Shown: piece after piece, positions 1 through 9,505 of the stretch
Position numbering within the stretch: position 1 is the stretch's first letter
How the letters are laid out: every line of letters starts with the position of its first letter
NCBI GenBank assembly: GCA_021736985.1
Contig: JAIPEW010000008.1
Coordinates: 27,893 to 91,892, forward strand
Length of the DNA: 64,000 nt
Origin: Clostridiales bacterium
GTDB taxonomy: Bacteria; Bacillota; Desulfotomaculia; Desulfotomaculales; VENG01
Direction of reading: 5' to 3'
The notes under the pieces: generated by a model
Told to the model about the DNA's origin: nothing
Seen by the model: only the letters and a program-made list of their open reading frames with translations
The model's database searches: none
Program-made: the position numbers and the translations under genes

Positions 1-2
1 AC

Positions 3-2576
3 CTTGGGGCTACTGATGTCAAGGCTGTGGAGTTTCTCCGGGGATTACCTAATACTGAGATAAAGGTTTCCTACGAAACCAGGAATACCAGGCTTCATGC
101 TAAGGCCTACGTTTTTTACCGACAAAACGGTTTTACCACAGCTTATGTGGGGTCATCTAACCTTTCTGGAGCTGCTGTATCCTCCGGGTTGGAATGGAAT
201 GTGAAGTTAACTCGAAAAGATCAGCCCGATATTATCAAAAAGATTGAAGCCACCTTTGAGACTTATTGGAATGACAGGGAGTTCGTTTCCTATAGTAAAG
301 AAGATAGGCAATTTCTTCAGCATGCCATTAAGGCTGAACGCAATATAAGTGATGAGATTGTATCATTTAATTTTGATATCGCTCCCTATTTGTACCAGAG
401 GGAAACACTGGATAAGCTGGAAGCGGAGAGAAAGGTAAAGGGGCGCTGGCATAACCTGGTGGTGGCGGCAACAGGTACAGGTAAAACAGTGCTCTCTGCT
501 TTTGACTATAAGCGCTTTTGCCATGAAAACAAAGGCCGGCCGGTTCGCCTGCTGTTTGTGGCCCACCGGGAAGAGATTTTAAAGCAGAGCCTGGCCTGCT
601 TTCGTACTGTGCTCAAAGAGCCTAATTTTGGTGAGTTATTTGTTGGGGGATACACTCCGGAGAGTATTGACCACCTTTTTATTTCCATACAGACTTTTAA
701 TTCCCGGGAGCTTTACAGCCATACTTCACCTGATTATTATGATTACATAATTGTAGACGAATTTCACCATGCTGCAGCGTCAAGCTATCAAAAACTGCTT
801 TCCTATTATCAACCTAAAATTCTTCTTGGACTTACTGCTACCCCGGAGCGGATGGATGGCAAAAGCGTACTTGAATATTTTGGTAACCGCATTGCAGCTG
901 AAATTCGCCTGCCCGAGGCCATAGATAGAAAGCTCCTGTGCCCGTTTCAATATTTTGGCGTTACAGATACCGTGGATTTAGATAACCTGTGTTGGTCCAG
1001 GGGAGGTTATGACCGGGGAGAATTGAGTAATGTTTATACCGGAAATGAGACCCGGGTCAAGCACGTAATTACTTCGCTGGATCGTTATGTAACGGATATA
1101 AATGAGGTAAAGGGACTAGGGTTTTGTGTTTCTATCGAACATGCTGAGTATATGGCAAAATCTTTTAATCACTTCGGCATTCCGGCTATGGCCCTGTCTG
1201 CCCGGTCCGGGAAAGAAGAGAGAAATAATGCTAAAATGCTGCTAGTCAGAGGTGAGATTAAATTTATCTTTGTGGTGGACCTTTATAATGAGGGCGTTGA
1301 TGTTCCGGAGGTAAATACTATCCTGTTCCTGCGTCCCACCGAGAGCTTGACGGTCTTCTTGCAGCAATTGGGCCGGGGATTGCGCCTGCATGATGATAAG
1401 GACTGCCTTACCGTACTGGACTTTATTGGCCAGGCGAATAGAAAATACAATTTTGAAGAAAAGTTCAAAGCGCTCTTGATCAAAACTGCCCGCGGCATAC
1501 AGCGAGAGATGGCAGAAGGTTTTACCGGCTTGCCCAAGGGTTGTTTTGTACAGTTGGAAAAGAAAGCACAGGAATATATTTTAAACAATATTCGCAGCAA
1601 CCTGGGACGGCTGTCAGGATTTGTCGCCAGGTTGGCGTCTTTTGAAGAAGATACCGGTGAAAAGCCTACTCTGGCTAAATTTTTGGAATATTATCATTTA
1701 GAGACCAGGGTGTTTTACAGTAAGACTTCTTTTAGCCGTTTATCTGTTAAGGCAGGAATAAGAGAGGATTTCGACGGGCCCGATGAAAAAGTATTGGAAA
1801 AGGCACTGTCCCGATTGTGTACCATCGACTCCCGCCGGTGGATTGAATTTCTGTTAAGAGTTTTACAGGCTGAAGAAAGTATTGAAGAAAATGTTTTAAC
1901 TGAAGTAGAACGCAGAATGCTGTTGATGGCCCACTATACAGTATGGCAAAAAAGTCTGCCTAAAAGCGGTTTTAATACTATTGGTGAAAGTATTAATCGC
2001 ATCAGGCAAAACCCCGTCATGTTTGAGGAGATGGTAGAACTTTTGCGATACCGCTATGAAAAGATAGACTTTGTTGACCAGCCGGTTGATTTAGGTTTCA
2101 ATAGTCCCATGGACCTGCACTGCACCTATACCCGGGACCAGATCCTGGCAGCAGTTGATTATTATACCGGAGACCGCATGCCGTCCATGCGGGAGGGGGT
2201 TAAATATTTGCAGGACAAGAAGCTAGATATATTTTTCATAACCTTGAACAAAGCGGATAAGCAATATTCGCCCTCTACAATGTATGATGATTACTCAATA
2301 AATGAATGGCTGTTCCACTGGCAGTCCCAGAGTACCACTGCCGAGCAATCACCAACAGGGCAGAGATATATTAACCACCGGGAAAATGGCAGCCGGGTGG
2401 CATTGTTTGTCCGGGAGTTTAAAAACGATGCTGCAGGGGCAGCGCCTTACACTTTCCTGGGATTGGCCTACTATGTACAGCACCAGGGCTCCAGGCCCAT
2501 GAGTATCGTTTGGAAGTTGGAGCAGCCCATCCCGGCCAAGTTCTTGAAAAAGACCAATAAAATGATTGTGGGGTAA
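3..2576 (+). CDS. PLD-nuclease / superfamily 2 helicase / DUF3427 protein, 5' end cut by window
   Basis: The frame is open to the window edge, so the GTG at 27 is probably internal and the N-terminus is missing. Counting from that GTG, residues 20-60 hold a phospholipase-D type half site (LHAKAYVF, an HxK motif, followed by GSSNLSG). A helicase follows with Walker A (ATGTGKT, about 148-154), a DEAH-box variant (VDEFHH, 243-248), motif III (TATP, 270-273) and motif VI (QQLGRGLR, 446-453). The C-terminal 300 residues resemble the DUF3427 region usually found on such proteins. The architecture suggests an ATP-driven nucleic-acid translocase joined to a PLD nuclease; a role in restriction-like defence or DNA repair is inference. 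A NUDIX gene starts at or just inside its stop codon. By eye the gene looks G+C-richer than genes further right, compatible with transfer. Confidence 0.85.
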   Translation, partial: LGATDVKAVEFLRGLPNTEIKVSYETRNTRLHAKAYVFYRQNGFTTAYVGSSNLSGAAVSSGLEWNVKLTRKDQPDIIKKIEATFETYWNDREFVSYSKEDRQFLQHAIKAERNISDEIVSFNFDIAPYLYQRETLDKLEAERKVKGRWHNLVVAATGTGKTVLSAFDYKRFCHENKGRPVRLLFVAHREEILKQSLACFRTVLKEPNFGELFVGGYTPESIDHLFISIQTFNSRELYSHTSPDYYDYIIVDEFHHAAASSYQKLLSYYQPKILLGLTATPERMDGKSVLEYFGNRIAAEIRLPEAIDRKLLCPFQYFGVTDTVDLDNLCWSRGGYDRGELSNVYTGNETRVKHVITSLDRYVTDINEVKGLGFCVSIEHAEYMAKSFNHFGIPAMALSARSGKEERNNAKMLLVRGEIKFIFVVDLYNEGVDVPEVNTILFLRPTESLTVFLQQLGRGLRLHDDKDCLTVLDFIGQANRKYNFEEKFKALLIKTARGIQREMAEGFTGLPKGCFVQLEKKAQEYILNNIRSNLGRLSGFVARLASFEEDTGEKPTLAKFLEYYHLETRVFYSKTSFSRLSVKAGIREDFDGPDEKVLEKALSRLCTIDSRRWIEFLLRVLQAEESIEENVLTEVERRMLLMAHYTVWQKSLPKSGFNTIGESINRIRQNPVMFEEMVELLRYRYEKIDFVDQPVDLGFNSPMDLHCTYTRDQILAAVDYYTGDRMPSMREGVKYLQDKKLDIFFITLNKADKQYSPSTMYDDYSINEWLFHWQSQSTTAEQSPTGQRYINHRENGSRVALFVREFKNDAAGAAPYTFLGLAYYVQHQGSRPMSIVWKLEQPIPAKFLKKTNKMIVG

Positions 2577-2580
2577 AGAG

Positions 2581-2967
2581 TTGAAAAAAGTAACCGCAGC
2601 CATCATTGAAAAGAATGGCAAAATTCTTATTACCCAGAGGCCCAGGACAGATAAACTTAGTTTAAAGTGGGAGTTTCCGGGTGGAAAAGTAGAATCAGGG
2701 GAAACGCCGGAGGAATGCCTGGTGCGGGAGATTAAAGAAGAGTTAAACCTTGATATAAAAATAACCGGGCATTTTATGAACAGCAATTATAAATACGAAT
2801 CCGGCGAAATTGAATTAATATGCTATTTTGCGGAAATTACCGGCGGGGAAATCACGTTAAATTTTCATGAGACGGCCAAGTGGATCGAAAGGGGTAATTT
2901 AAAGGATTTTGATTTTGCCCCGGCGGATATACCGGTTTGGAGATGTTATCAGGAGGGAGGAGGCTAA
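2581..2967 (+). CDS. NUDIX hydrolase, MutT/NudG-like (8-oxo-dGTP or pyrimidine NTP pyrophosphohydrolase)
   Basis: A 128-aa protein with a complete NUDIX box: GGKVESGETPEEC, then REIKEELNL, matching Gx5Ex7REUxEExGU at about residues 33-55. Proteins of this size and start (MKKVTAAIIEKNGKILI) hydrolyse oxidised or non-canonical nucleoside triphosphates to the monophosphate; the exact substrate cannot be read from sequence. The ORF track opens at a TTG at 2566, inside the helicase gene; I prefer TTG 2581, four bases after the helicase stop, because it gives the usual MutT N-terminus and lies 7 bases after GTGGGG. The tight junction implies translational coupling to the helicase, so the two may serve one process. 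Confidence 0.85.
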   Translation: MKKVTAAIIEKNGKILITQRPRTDKLSLKWEFPGGKVESGETPEECLVREIKEELNLDIKITGHFMNSNYKYESGEIELICYFAEITGGEITLNFHETAKWIERGNLKDFDFAPADIPVWRCYQEGGG

Positions 2968-3510
2968 TTAGGATTCAGATAAAAGGTTGGTTGAAACTGC
3001 TTACAGCATAAGCAATAAGGTATTATCCAATTATTGATTTCGCATTATCCATATGGTGCGGATGTATAAGAAAGTATTGTCCGACCAATTATCCCAGAGT
3101 GTACTTGACTAAAATTCTATCCAAGCAGCAACTGGATGGAGAATGTATATATTTCCATTGGCAAATACACACCAAGCGCTGCTTAAATCAGATTTTCCTT
3201 ACGGGGCAAACATGAATGAACCTGATATCTCTCAACCTTCAGTTATGATTAAGATTTACTGCAAAGAGCAGTATTTCTTTAATATTGAGTCCGGGCAGGC
3301 GGAAAATCTTAACTTAACTTATAAGGTAACATTAAGTTCTCCCCGACAAGCTTTTGCCAATGATGATGGACATTAGCCTTAATGGTTCTTAAGCTGCACA
3401 CTACATGTAAATAACGCAGCAAAATATCTTTTATTTGCTGCGCATGAAGGTAATATGTAACAATAATCATAAATACCGCAGGATTAAAAATATATTCCTG
3501 CATTCTGCTT
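2968..3510. other. Gene-free stretch between NUDIX and DUF3231 genes
   Basis: No convincing gene is seen in these 543 bases. The 77-aa ORF at 3143-3376 has no clear ribosome-binding site and no recognisable motif. A short open stretch near 2972-3037 (DSDKRLVETAYSISNKVLSNY) could be a gene remnant but was not identified. A hairpin at 3415-3442 is listed separately. Confidence 0.5.
3415..3442 (-). terminator. Hairpin downstream of DUF3231 gene, possible terminator
   Basis: CGCAGCAAA (3415-3423) pairs perfectly with TTTGCTGCG (3434-3442). It lies about 70 bases past the stop of the minus-strand DUF3231 gene. The run after the stem on the minus strand is only TTATTTA, so termination would be weak. 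Confidence 0.4.
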
Positions 3511-4020
3511 TTATACTAAATGCATAGGAGGAACTTGTATCCACCCTTTTGTTTTACCATACTTCACTATTGCATCATATAGATCTAATTCTTCCTTAAG
3601 AAAATTGATAAGTGTTTTTCGTAGAGGATCATTAGTAGTTGTAGAACGTATAAAGCGAGTATGGCTATCTAAAAAGTGTTGTATACCAGTGAATATATCT
3701 TTAAACATAAAACTATCTCCAAGTATACCACTATTGACATTAACTCTAACACTTTTTGGTGGTCTTTCAGGCAAGTTTATTTTAAATGTGTTCATTTCTT
3801 CTTCTAAGATATCTACTTGTTTTTCTAAAATTTTAATGCCTTGTTGAAGTAAAAATATAAAATCAGGATCGTGGGCGAAATTTTGATATAATTGATTCTT
3901 TTCTAAAATATCATACCTGGAAATCAATTGGTCCCATAATAAATATGCTTCCCCAGCATTTAGTTCGGGTTCTTTAGCCGTTTCTGCTTTTCCGATATGA
4001 TACCTTCCTATTTGCACCAT
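3511..4020 (-). CDS. DUF3231-family protein (single-repeat, ferritin-like/coat-associated type)
   Basis: A 169-aa, mostly helical protein. The ORF track begins at 4113, but the ATG at 4020 is preceded by CGAGGTG eight bases upstream and gives the start MVQIGRYHIGKAE, so I use it. The pattern of GEAYLLWDQLISRYDILE, a central PERPPKSVRVN stretch and the closing YDAIVKYGKTKGWIQVPP fits DUF3231 proteins, which are common in spore formers and often carry two such halves; here there is one. Distant similarity of this fold to CotF-like spore coat proteins is known, but no function can be assigned. It stands alone on the minus strand between gene-free stretches. Confidence 0.65.
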   Translation of the reverse strand: MVQIGRYHIGKAETAKEPELNAGEAYLLWDQLISRYDILEKNQLYQNFAHDPDFIFLLQQGIKILEKQVDILEEEMNTFKINLPERPPKSVRVNVNSGILGDSFMFKDIFTGIQHFLDSHTRFIRSTTTNDPLRKTLINFLKEELDLYDAIVKYGKTKGWIQVPPMHLV

Positions 4021-4981
4021 AAATACACCTCGTTTTCCAGTATTTTGGTATCTTTTAAACGAAAAAAATATTTTATTAAGTTTAGTTTGGATTATTAAAT
4101 ATATTGTATTCAAAACATACTGTAGTAAATATTTGCAATTTGCTGTGTATTTTAGGTATGATGCGCAACAATACTAATTATCAATCATTGTGTACATTTA
4201 TTACCGATAAAAAATATAAAACAGATTTTCTAAATATAACCAGTTAATAGCAAAAAAAGGCATAGTTACTCCCTCCCCATAATAGGAAGAATATGCTAGT
4301 TTACAAGAAATCTTGTGATTCGGTTAAGAATTTTGCGTAGTTTTTAATGAGAATGTTTTAATTATGAAATTGCCTGTAACTCTTAAATGTTGTGTGAAAA
4401 GGGAATTTCAGTTAACTTTTCCGTTAATTAATTATCCATTATTAGGCAGATAAGTATTTTATTTATGTTATTGCAGCAGTTGTTACCTGGTGGTGGTCCA
4501 CCCTCCCGCACTCTATTATTAATCTCTCTCACAGAATATGTTATATCCTGTCTTTACTGCATTTATGAGATATTTTTCTTAACCTACATAGGACAGGTGT
4601 ATCGTCACATTCTTTCCATATAACGACAGGGGGAATGATTTGCACAGTTGAATATTAATAAAAAACTTAAAAAAATTAAATAACAAGAATCGTAAAATTT
4701 GTACATAAAAAAAGAACAGCCTTGAGGACAGCATGTTATAAGATTATATGATCCGGATAAGCACATTGTTGAAGTTGGTGAATCCATGGAAAGTGTAATA
4801 AGGCGCTTTTAGTCTAGGATTATTTGTAGAATAAATATGCAGAACGCACTTTTATGCCGGTGGAATTCTAAAATAATGCTTATAGATATTTGCTATCCTA
4901 ATTTATAATAGCAATGCAATCTAAGAATGAGTTTGTTACCATATACAAAAATCATTTGTTTATAGGGGGAGGTGGAATAGT
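4021..4981. other. Long gene-free stretch containing a decayed VOC gene
   Basis: About 960 bases, A+T-rich, with many stops in all frames. The right third (about 4640-4871) holds remnants of a glyoxalase-like gene listed separately. The minus-strand ORF 4605-4787 is a shadow of that remnant. Nothing else could be supported. Confidence 0.6.
4640..4871 (+). pseudogene. Decayed glyoxalase/VOC-family gene (C-terminal part)
   Basis: Translated in pieces, the stretch reads FVHKK, a frame change, EQP, a TGA where family members have Trp, then GQHVIRLYDPDKHIVEV and GESMESVIRRF before a TAG at 4810. After another frame change come AERTFMPVEF and a TAA at 4869. This succession matches the C-terminal part of vicinal-oxygen-chelate proteins (EQPWGQ, RFYDPDxHIxEVGExME, then an RTxMPxEF tail). 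Upstream, QLNINKKLKKIK around 4640-4676 fits the preceding helix of the same family. At least two frameshifts and three stops show the gene is dead. No N-terminal half was found. The family assignment rests on motif memory, not a search. Confidence 0.6.
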
Positions 4982-6208
4982 ATGAACTTTGCGCAAGAGA
5001 AATACCGCCTACTAGTAGAAAACTTACCGGAAGGCTTTGCCTATCACCAAATTGTTACCGATATCAAAGGCAACCCGGTGGACTATATCATTCTTGAAGT
5101 GAACTCGGCCTTTGAAAAAATGACAGGTCTTTTAAGGGATCAGGTAATAGGCAGAAAAGCTACAGAAGTTTATCCAGGTATTGAAGAGTCGAAGCTAGAC
5201 TTGATTGGCATATACGGGAAAGTGGCTCTTACGGGAGAGACTGCCCATTTAGAACAATATTTTGAGGAGGCAGACTGCTGGTGTGATATTACTGCCTACA
5301 GTGGTGAGCAAGGTTTTTTTGCTGTGATCTATCGTGATATTACGGCTGTTAAATCACTGCGAGAGAGTGAGGAAAAGTATAGAGAACTTGTAGAGAACCT
5401 GAATGAAATAATTTACATTCTTGATGAAAATGCCAAAGTCAAGTATATTTCTCCAAATGTTGAATCGATAAGCGGCTACACTCCTGATGAGTTGGCTAAA
5501 ATGCGATTTACTGATTTTGTTCATCCAGAAGACATAAAAGGGCGTATAAATCAATTTCAAAAGATAATGTCAGGTGTCAACGAAGCTACAGAATATCGTT
5601 TTGTTACCAGGGACGGTGGCACTGTCTGGGTAAGAACTGCTGCTCGTCCTGTAGTCAGGGAAGGGCGGGTAGTTGGCGTCCAGGGAGTATTAACCGATAT
5701 CACTGAACGAAAGCAGGCAGAAGAGAAGTTGCGTTACATAAGTTTTCACGATGTTCTCACGGGGCTGTATAACCGGTTTTACCTGGAAGAAAAAATGAAG
5801 AGTTTGGATACTGAAATGCAGATACCCATCAGCATAATCATGGCAGATGTGAATAATCTCAAACTGGTAAATGATACTTATGGACATAGTGCTGGAGATG
5901 AAATGTTGAAGCAAGCAGCTGAAATTTTGACAGTTTCCTGCCGTGAAGATGATATTGTTGTCCGCTGGGGTGGCGATGAATTTATAATCCTTCTTCTCCA
6001 AACGTCAGAAAAAGAATTAAACAGAATATGCAAAAAGATAAATGAAAAGTGCTGCTGCACTTACGTGAAAGATGTGCCTAATTCCATAGCATTAGGTTGC
6101 GCGATCATGGAAAGTGCTAAAATAGACTTGAGAGAGATTTTTAAAGAGGCTGAGGATGATATGTACAAGCAAAAGTGGGAATCTAAAGTGAAAAGAATGC
6201 AGATATAA
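4982..6208 (+). CDS. PAS-PAS-GGDEF diguanylate cyclase
   Basis: A 408-aa soluble sensor protein without membrane segments. PAS domain 1 spans about residues 7-115, PAS 2 about 125-243 (ending in the typical GVLTDITERKQAEEKL linker) and the GGDEF domain about 250-405. The catalytic loop is intact (WGGDEF, about 328-333), so it should make cyclic di-GMP from two GTP. An RxxD inhibitory site (REDD) lies five residues before the GGDEF, so product feedback inhibition is expected. The ligand of the PAS domains is unknown. ATG follows GGGGGAGGTGG. The next gene begins about 20 bases after its stop, so co-transcription is possible though no functional link is evident. Confidence 0.92.
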   Translation: MNFAQEKYRLLVENLPEGFAYHQIVTDIKGNPVDYIILEVNSAFEKMTGLLRDQVIGRKATEVYPGIEESKLDLIGIYGKVALTGETAHLEQYFEEADCWCDITAYSGEQGFFAVIYRDITAVKSLRESEEKYRELVENLNEIIYILDENAKVKYISPNVESISGYTPDELAKMRFTDFVHPEDIKGRINQFQKIMSGVNEATEYRFVTRDGGTVWVRTAARPVVREGRVVGVQGVLTDITERKQAEEKLRYISFHDVLTGLYNRFYLEEKMKSLDTEMQIPISIIMADVNNLKLVNDTYGHSAGDEMLKQAAEILTVSCREDDIVVRWGGDEFIILLLQTSEKELNRICKKINEKCCCTYVKDVPNSIALGCAIMESAKIDLREIFKEAEDDMYKQKWESKVKRMQI

Positions 6209-6229
6209 TTTTTGACGGGGGATATTTTT

Positions 6230-6613
6230 ATGGAAATTCGGGTTTATTACGAGGATACTGATGCAGGCGGGGTAGTTTATTACGCAAATTATTTGAAGTA
6301 TTTTGAAAGAGGAAGGACTGAATACCTTCGTAACCGGGGATTTTCTGTAGGAGACCTGGCCCGGCAGGGTTTTCTCTTTCCAGTTGTACACTTGGAGGTT
6401 GATTACTGCGTTCCGGCTTTGCATGACGATTTGTTAAGGGTGGAAACATCCGTGTTGGAAGTTAGAAAATCTTCTTTTACCCTTGTTCAACGGGTTTTTC
6501 GAGCCGCTGATGAAAAGTTGCTTGTTGAAGGCAAAGTGAAATTGGCATGTGTAGGACCGGAACTGAAACCCAGGCGGATACCTGAGGAGATTATACAGGC
6601 TATTAAAGAATAA
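6230..6613 (+). CDS. YbgC/4-hydroxybenzoyl-CoA thioesterase-type hotdog protein
   Basis: A 127-aa single hotdog-fold thioesterase. The diagnostic N-terminal motif YYEDTDAGGVVYYANYLKYF carries the catalytic Asp of the YbgC/4HBT group, followed by ERGRTEYLR. Such enzymes hydrolyse acyl-CoA thioesters; in Gram-negatives YbgC sits with Tol-Pal, which is absent here, so the substrate is open. ORF track start is TTG 6212; ATG 6230 lies after GACGGGGG and gives the standard N-terminus. Confidence 0.85.
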   Translation: MEIRVYYEDTDAGGVVYYANYLKYFERGRTEYLRNRGFSVGDLARQGFLFPVVHLEVDYCVPALHDDLLRVETSVLEVRKSSFTLVQRVFRAADEKLLVEGKVKLACVGPELKPRRIPEEIIQAIKE

Positions 6614-6939
6614 ATTTTGAACGAGCTCAAAAAAAAGAAGTCGTTTTTTTACCAGTAAATAAGTTGCAAGAGTTGAATGTTATAAGCATCTTATCCTTAG
6701 CATAGTGTTCAAAAAATATAGATAGGATTTAGTTTGCAAGATGGAAACAATAGCTGGCAATATATGATTATAATATTTTGTAATTTTAATTTATCTTACA
6801 GCCCGCTTTCTCAAACAGAGAGAAATACATTCCACAGATGCTAAAGACTCAGACGTATTTATCCTTGTTATCAGAGTAAGAATATATTTTATAAGTTAGA
6901 GGGCAAGGAACCTGTTAAATGTAAAAGGAAGTGAAAAAC
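6614..6939. other. Gene-free stretch before the orphan gene
   Basis: About 325 A+T-rich bases. No ORF, clear terminator or recognisable RNA was seen; it presumably carries the promoter of the following orphan gene, but no good -35/-10 pair stood out. Confidence 0.4.
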
Positions 6940-7731
6940 GTGGAATGGGCACAACCTGATAAGTTATATGCGATTTTTAGGTGTACTAATGCTAAGCATG
7001 CAGATGATTTGGTAAATAAAGGGACTATAATGTTTAATAATGCTCGAGCATGGGCTGATATAGAGAAAAAAAAAGGAAAAGGTCAGGGAGATTTATACGA
7101 AGGGGTGTTTGCAGCTTGTCACCCTTCAGACGTGGATTCAGTGACTTTTTACAATAAAAAATATAATGATGTTGAATGTGTGTCTAATGGGAAATTATTA
7201 TATTTTAGGCGTAAAAGTGTAATGCAAATGCCGGCTTTTTGTTTCTTTTTATTAAAGCAAAGTCTTTTTGATTGTAGTGGAAAAGAGGGGAAACACACTC
7301 TTTCAACTTATATACCAGGAACATTTTTTCAGGAGTTTGCAGATGGACTATCGGCAGATGAAGAAAAGCAGCCCTCCTTAGTTTTAATACATGACATGGA
7401 GGAGTTTGTAAAAATGATAAAGAGAAAACTTATATCCATGGGAGTTAATGAGTCGGATGTATTAGTTCGATGTGTTCAATATTTGAATAAACATATTCCT
7501 TTTTACAATTCAGCAGGGTCTCCAGAAGAATTGTTTCTCAAAGATAAATCATTTTCATATCAAGCTGAGGGTAGAATTTTAGTTAATACTACCAACAAAT
7601 TATTGATAGATAAGCTGGTGCGGAACCCTATAAATATAGGACCAATTAAGGAGTTTTCTGAACAAAGCAATACAGATTGTGATCAAGGAATATTTGTTAA
7701 GATGACAGCAGATGTACATGCTGTAGATTAA
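6940..7731 (+). CDS. Unrecognised 263-aa protein, possibly DUF2971-like
   Basis: I do not recognise this gene with confidence. The N-terminus (PDKLYAIFRC, then GTIMFNNARAW, then GKGQGDLYEGVF) has the arrangement of proteins that start with a short strand, a 'G-x-I-x-F' segment, a Trp and a (G)D-x-x-E-G motif, as in DUF2971 and similar families seen in accessory regions. There is no signal peptide, no clear membrane segment and no nucleotide-binding loop; the middle is Cys/Phe-rich (PAFCFFLLKQSLFDC). The ORF track starts at GTG 6931, but AAGGAAG abuts that codon; GTG 6940 has a 9-base spacing and is preferred. A strong terminator follows, so it is a single-gene unit. Codon use is A+T-rich like most of the window. 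Confidence 0.7.
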   Translation: MEWAQPDKLYAIFRCTNAKHADDLVNKGTIMFNNARAWADIEKKKGKGQGDLYEGVFAACHPSDVDSVTFYNKKYNDVECVSNGKLLYFRRKSVMQMPAFCFFLLKQSLFDCSGKEGKHTLSTYIPGTFFQEFADGLSADEEKQPSLVLIHDMEEFVKMIKRKLISMGVNESDVLVRCVQYLNKHIPFYNSAGSPEELFLKDKSFSYQAEGRILVNTTNKLLIDKLVRNPINIGPIKEFSEQSNTDCDQGIFVKMTADVHAVD

Positions 7732-7775
7732 ATAATAACTTTCCTTTATCTTTATAATGTGGAATAAGTACCGAT

Positions 7776-7806
7776 CCCGGAGTAATAAAAAGCTCCGGGT
7801 TTTTAT
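7776..7806 (+). terminator. Rho-independent terminator of the orphan gene
   Basis: CCCGGAG (7776-7782) pairs perfectly with CTCCGGG (7793-7799), followed by TTTTTATTTT. It lies 45 bases after the stop of the 6940-7731 gene. Confidence 0.85.
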
Positions 7807-7936
7807 TTTATATTATAAAAATCATTGCAGGATTTTATAAACTTTGAACGAATTTTTAAGTTTTAGGTGAAGAGTATGTTTTTTTGTAAAAGTATCTGTT
7901 TTTCTTGTTTATTTTGACAAATGGAGGAGGAGACTT

Positions 7937-8734
7937 ATGAAAAAATTATTTAGCTTGGGGTTGTTGGTTTTATTTGCCATGGCCCTTGTTGTTGCAGCCG
8001 GTTGTGGCGGCGAGGACTCTAGCGATGCAAAGAAAGTTGTAGTTGGTACTAACCCTACTTTTGCACCTTTTGAGTCAGTTGATGAAAACGGAGAATATGT
8101 GGGTTTCGATATTGACCTTATTCGTGCAATTGGTGAAGTTAATAACTGGAACGTAGTTATTAAAGATTATCCTTTTAAAGGACTGGTACCGGCACTGGAA
8201 AGTTCCAGTATTGATGCTTGTATTGCTGCAATGACTATTGATGAAGAGCGCGAGAATAAAGTTGATTTTACAGTACCATATTACCAGTCTGGTCTTTGTA
8301 TTGCCGTTTTGGAAAGTAATGATAGTGTAAAAGGCATAGAAGATCTGGAAGGTAAGCGTATAGGTGTGCAGCTGGGGACTACAGGGGCAAAGGCTGCAAG
8401 AGAAATTCCCGGTGCTGATGTAGTGGACTATAAGGATGTTAATTCGGCTTATATGTCCCTGGGGAATGAGAGTATTGATGCTGTTTTAAATGATTATCCG
8501 GTTACAGCTAATTATATTAGTAAAAGTAAAGATGATGATGTAAAAATCGTGGGCGAAATATTAAACAGTGAGTTTTACGGAATTGCAGTTCCCAAGGATA
8601 AACCGGAAATTCAGGAGGAAGTTAACAGCGCGCTCGAGACTTTAAAAGAAAACGGTGAGTACGCTGAAATATATAAGGAATGGTTTGCAGAAGCACCAGC
8701 AGAATTTTTGCCAGGAGAACCTGCAGAAAAATAA
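7937..8734 (+). CDS. Polar amino-acid ABC transporter, substrate-binding lipoprotein
   Basis: A 265-aa family 3 solute-binding protein. Residues 1-22 form a lipoprotein signal with the lipobox VAAGC and the lipidated Cys at 23. The mature part shows family 3 hallmarks: VGTNPTFAPFE, GFDIDLIRAI, MTIDEERENKVDFTVPYY, and the second-lobe GKRIGVQLGTTG. It would capture a polar amino acid (Gln, Arg or similar) outside the membrane and deliver it to the permease encoded next. ATG follows GGAGGAGG. A perfect hairpin between this gene and the permease probably makes the binding protein mRNA more abundant than the rest. Confidence 0.93.
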   Translation: MKKLFSLGLLVLFAMALVVAAGCGGEDSSDAKKVVVGTNPTFAPFESVDENGEYVGFDIDLIRAIGEVNNWNVVIKDYPFKGLVPALESSSIDACIAAMTIDEERENKVDFTVPYYQSGLCIAVLESNDSVKGIEDLEGKRIGVQLGTTGAKAAREIPGADVVDYKDVNSAYMSLGNESIDAVLNDYPVTANYISKSKDDDVKIVGEILNSEFYGIAVPKDKPEIQEEVNSALETLKENGEYAEIYKEWFAEAPAEFLPGEPAEK

Positions 8735-8746
8735 TGATAAGCTAAA

Positions 8747-8786
8747 AGGAAAATATGCGTAAACTTAGTTTTGCGCATATTTTCCT
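8747..8786 (+). promoter_or_regulatory. Intra-operon hairpin between binding protein and permease genes
   Basis: AGGAAAATATGCG (8747-8759) pairs perfectly over 13 bases with CGCATATTTTCCT (8774-8786). No T-run follows, so it is more likely an mRNA-stabilising or partial attenuating element than a full terminator. This arrangement is common after binding-protein genes, which need higher expression than their permease. Confidence 0.7.
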
Positions 8787-8809
8787 GTTTGGCCCGGTGA
8801 GGTGACAAA

Positions 8810-9505
8810 ATGGAAGTAGCTATAAAAAGTATACCAGTATTAATGCAAGGAGCAGGAATAACATTATTTATAACTATTGTGTCAATATGTTTTGGACTTA
8901 TATTGGGTTTGTCAGCCGGGCTGGCCCGTTTGTCCAAGAATCGCATACTGTCTTTTTTTGCCACATGTTATATTGATTTCTTCCGGGGTACCCCTTTATT
9001 GGTTCAGTTGGTTCTCATTTATTTCGGGATCCCTGATATATTAAGAGATATACAGGAGGGTTTGGTAGCAGCTTTCGGTATAGATCCTTTTTTTAATAAT
9101 ATACCTACTCTGGCAGCTGTTTTAATAGCATTGAGTTTAAACAGCGGGGCTTATATAGGTGAAATATTCCGTGCCGGCGTACAGTCTATTGAGAAAGGCC
9201 AAATAGAGGCGGCAAGATCCCTGGGAATGACTTACCGGCAGGCTATGCGGCATGTAATACTTCCCCAGGCATTTAAAAGAATGATACCGCCGCTTGGAAA
9301 TGAGTTTATTACATTGTTAAAGGATACTGCACTGGTATCAGTTATTGGCTTTGGGGAACTCTTTCACAGGGGTGATCTAATTGTGTCCCGTACTTTTGAG
9401 GCATTTGCTGTATACATGGAAGTAGCGTTAATATATTTAATTATGACATTGACTTTTTCTCGTTTCGTAGATTACCTGGAGAGGAGGCTGAAATACGGTG
9501 ATTGA
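8810..9505 (+). CDS. Polar amino-acid ABC transporter, permease
   Basis: A 231-aa inner-membrane permease of the HisM/GlnP type with about five transmembrane helices. The cytoplasmic EAA loop that contacts the ATPase is clear ([20 protein letters not shown]), as is the typical [12 protein letters not shown] segment. It forms the channel for the amino acid delivered by the upstream lipoprotein. ATG follows GAGGTGAC. It overlaps the ATPase gene by 8 bases, so translation is coupled. Confidence 0.94.
   Translation: MEVAIKSIPVLMQGAGITLFITIVSICFGLILGLSAGLARLSKNRILSFFATCYIDFFRGTPLLVQLVLIYFGIPDILRDIQEGLVAAFGIDPFFNNIPTLAAVLIALSLNSGAYIGEIFRAGVQSIEKGQIEAARSLGMTYRQAMRHVILPQAFKRMIPPLGNEFITLLKDTALVSVIGFGELFHRGDLIVSRTFEAFAVYMEVALIYLIMTLTFSRFVDYLERRLKYGD

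Noticed and set aside
3143-3376. 77-aa ORF as a gene
   Set aside because: No ribosome-binding site, no motif, located in a gene-free decayed stretch.
4605-4787. Minus-strand 60-aa ORF
   Set aside because: Shadow of the plus-strand VOC remnant, no start signals.
4762-4812. VGESMESVIRRF as a remnant of ribosomal protein S21
   Set aside because: The preceding YDPDKHIVEV and following RTFMPVEF fit a VOC protein much better than S21.
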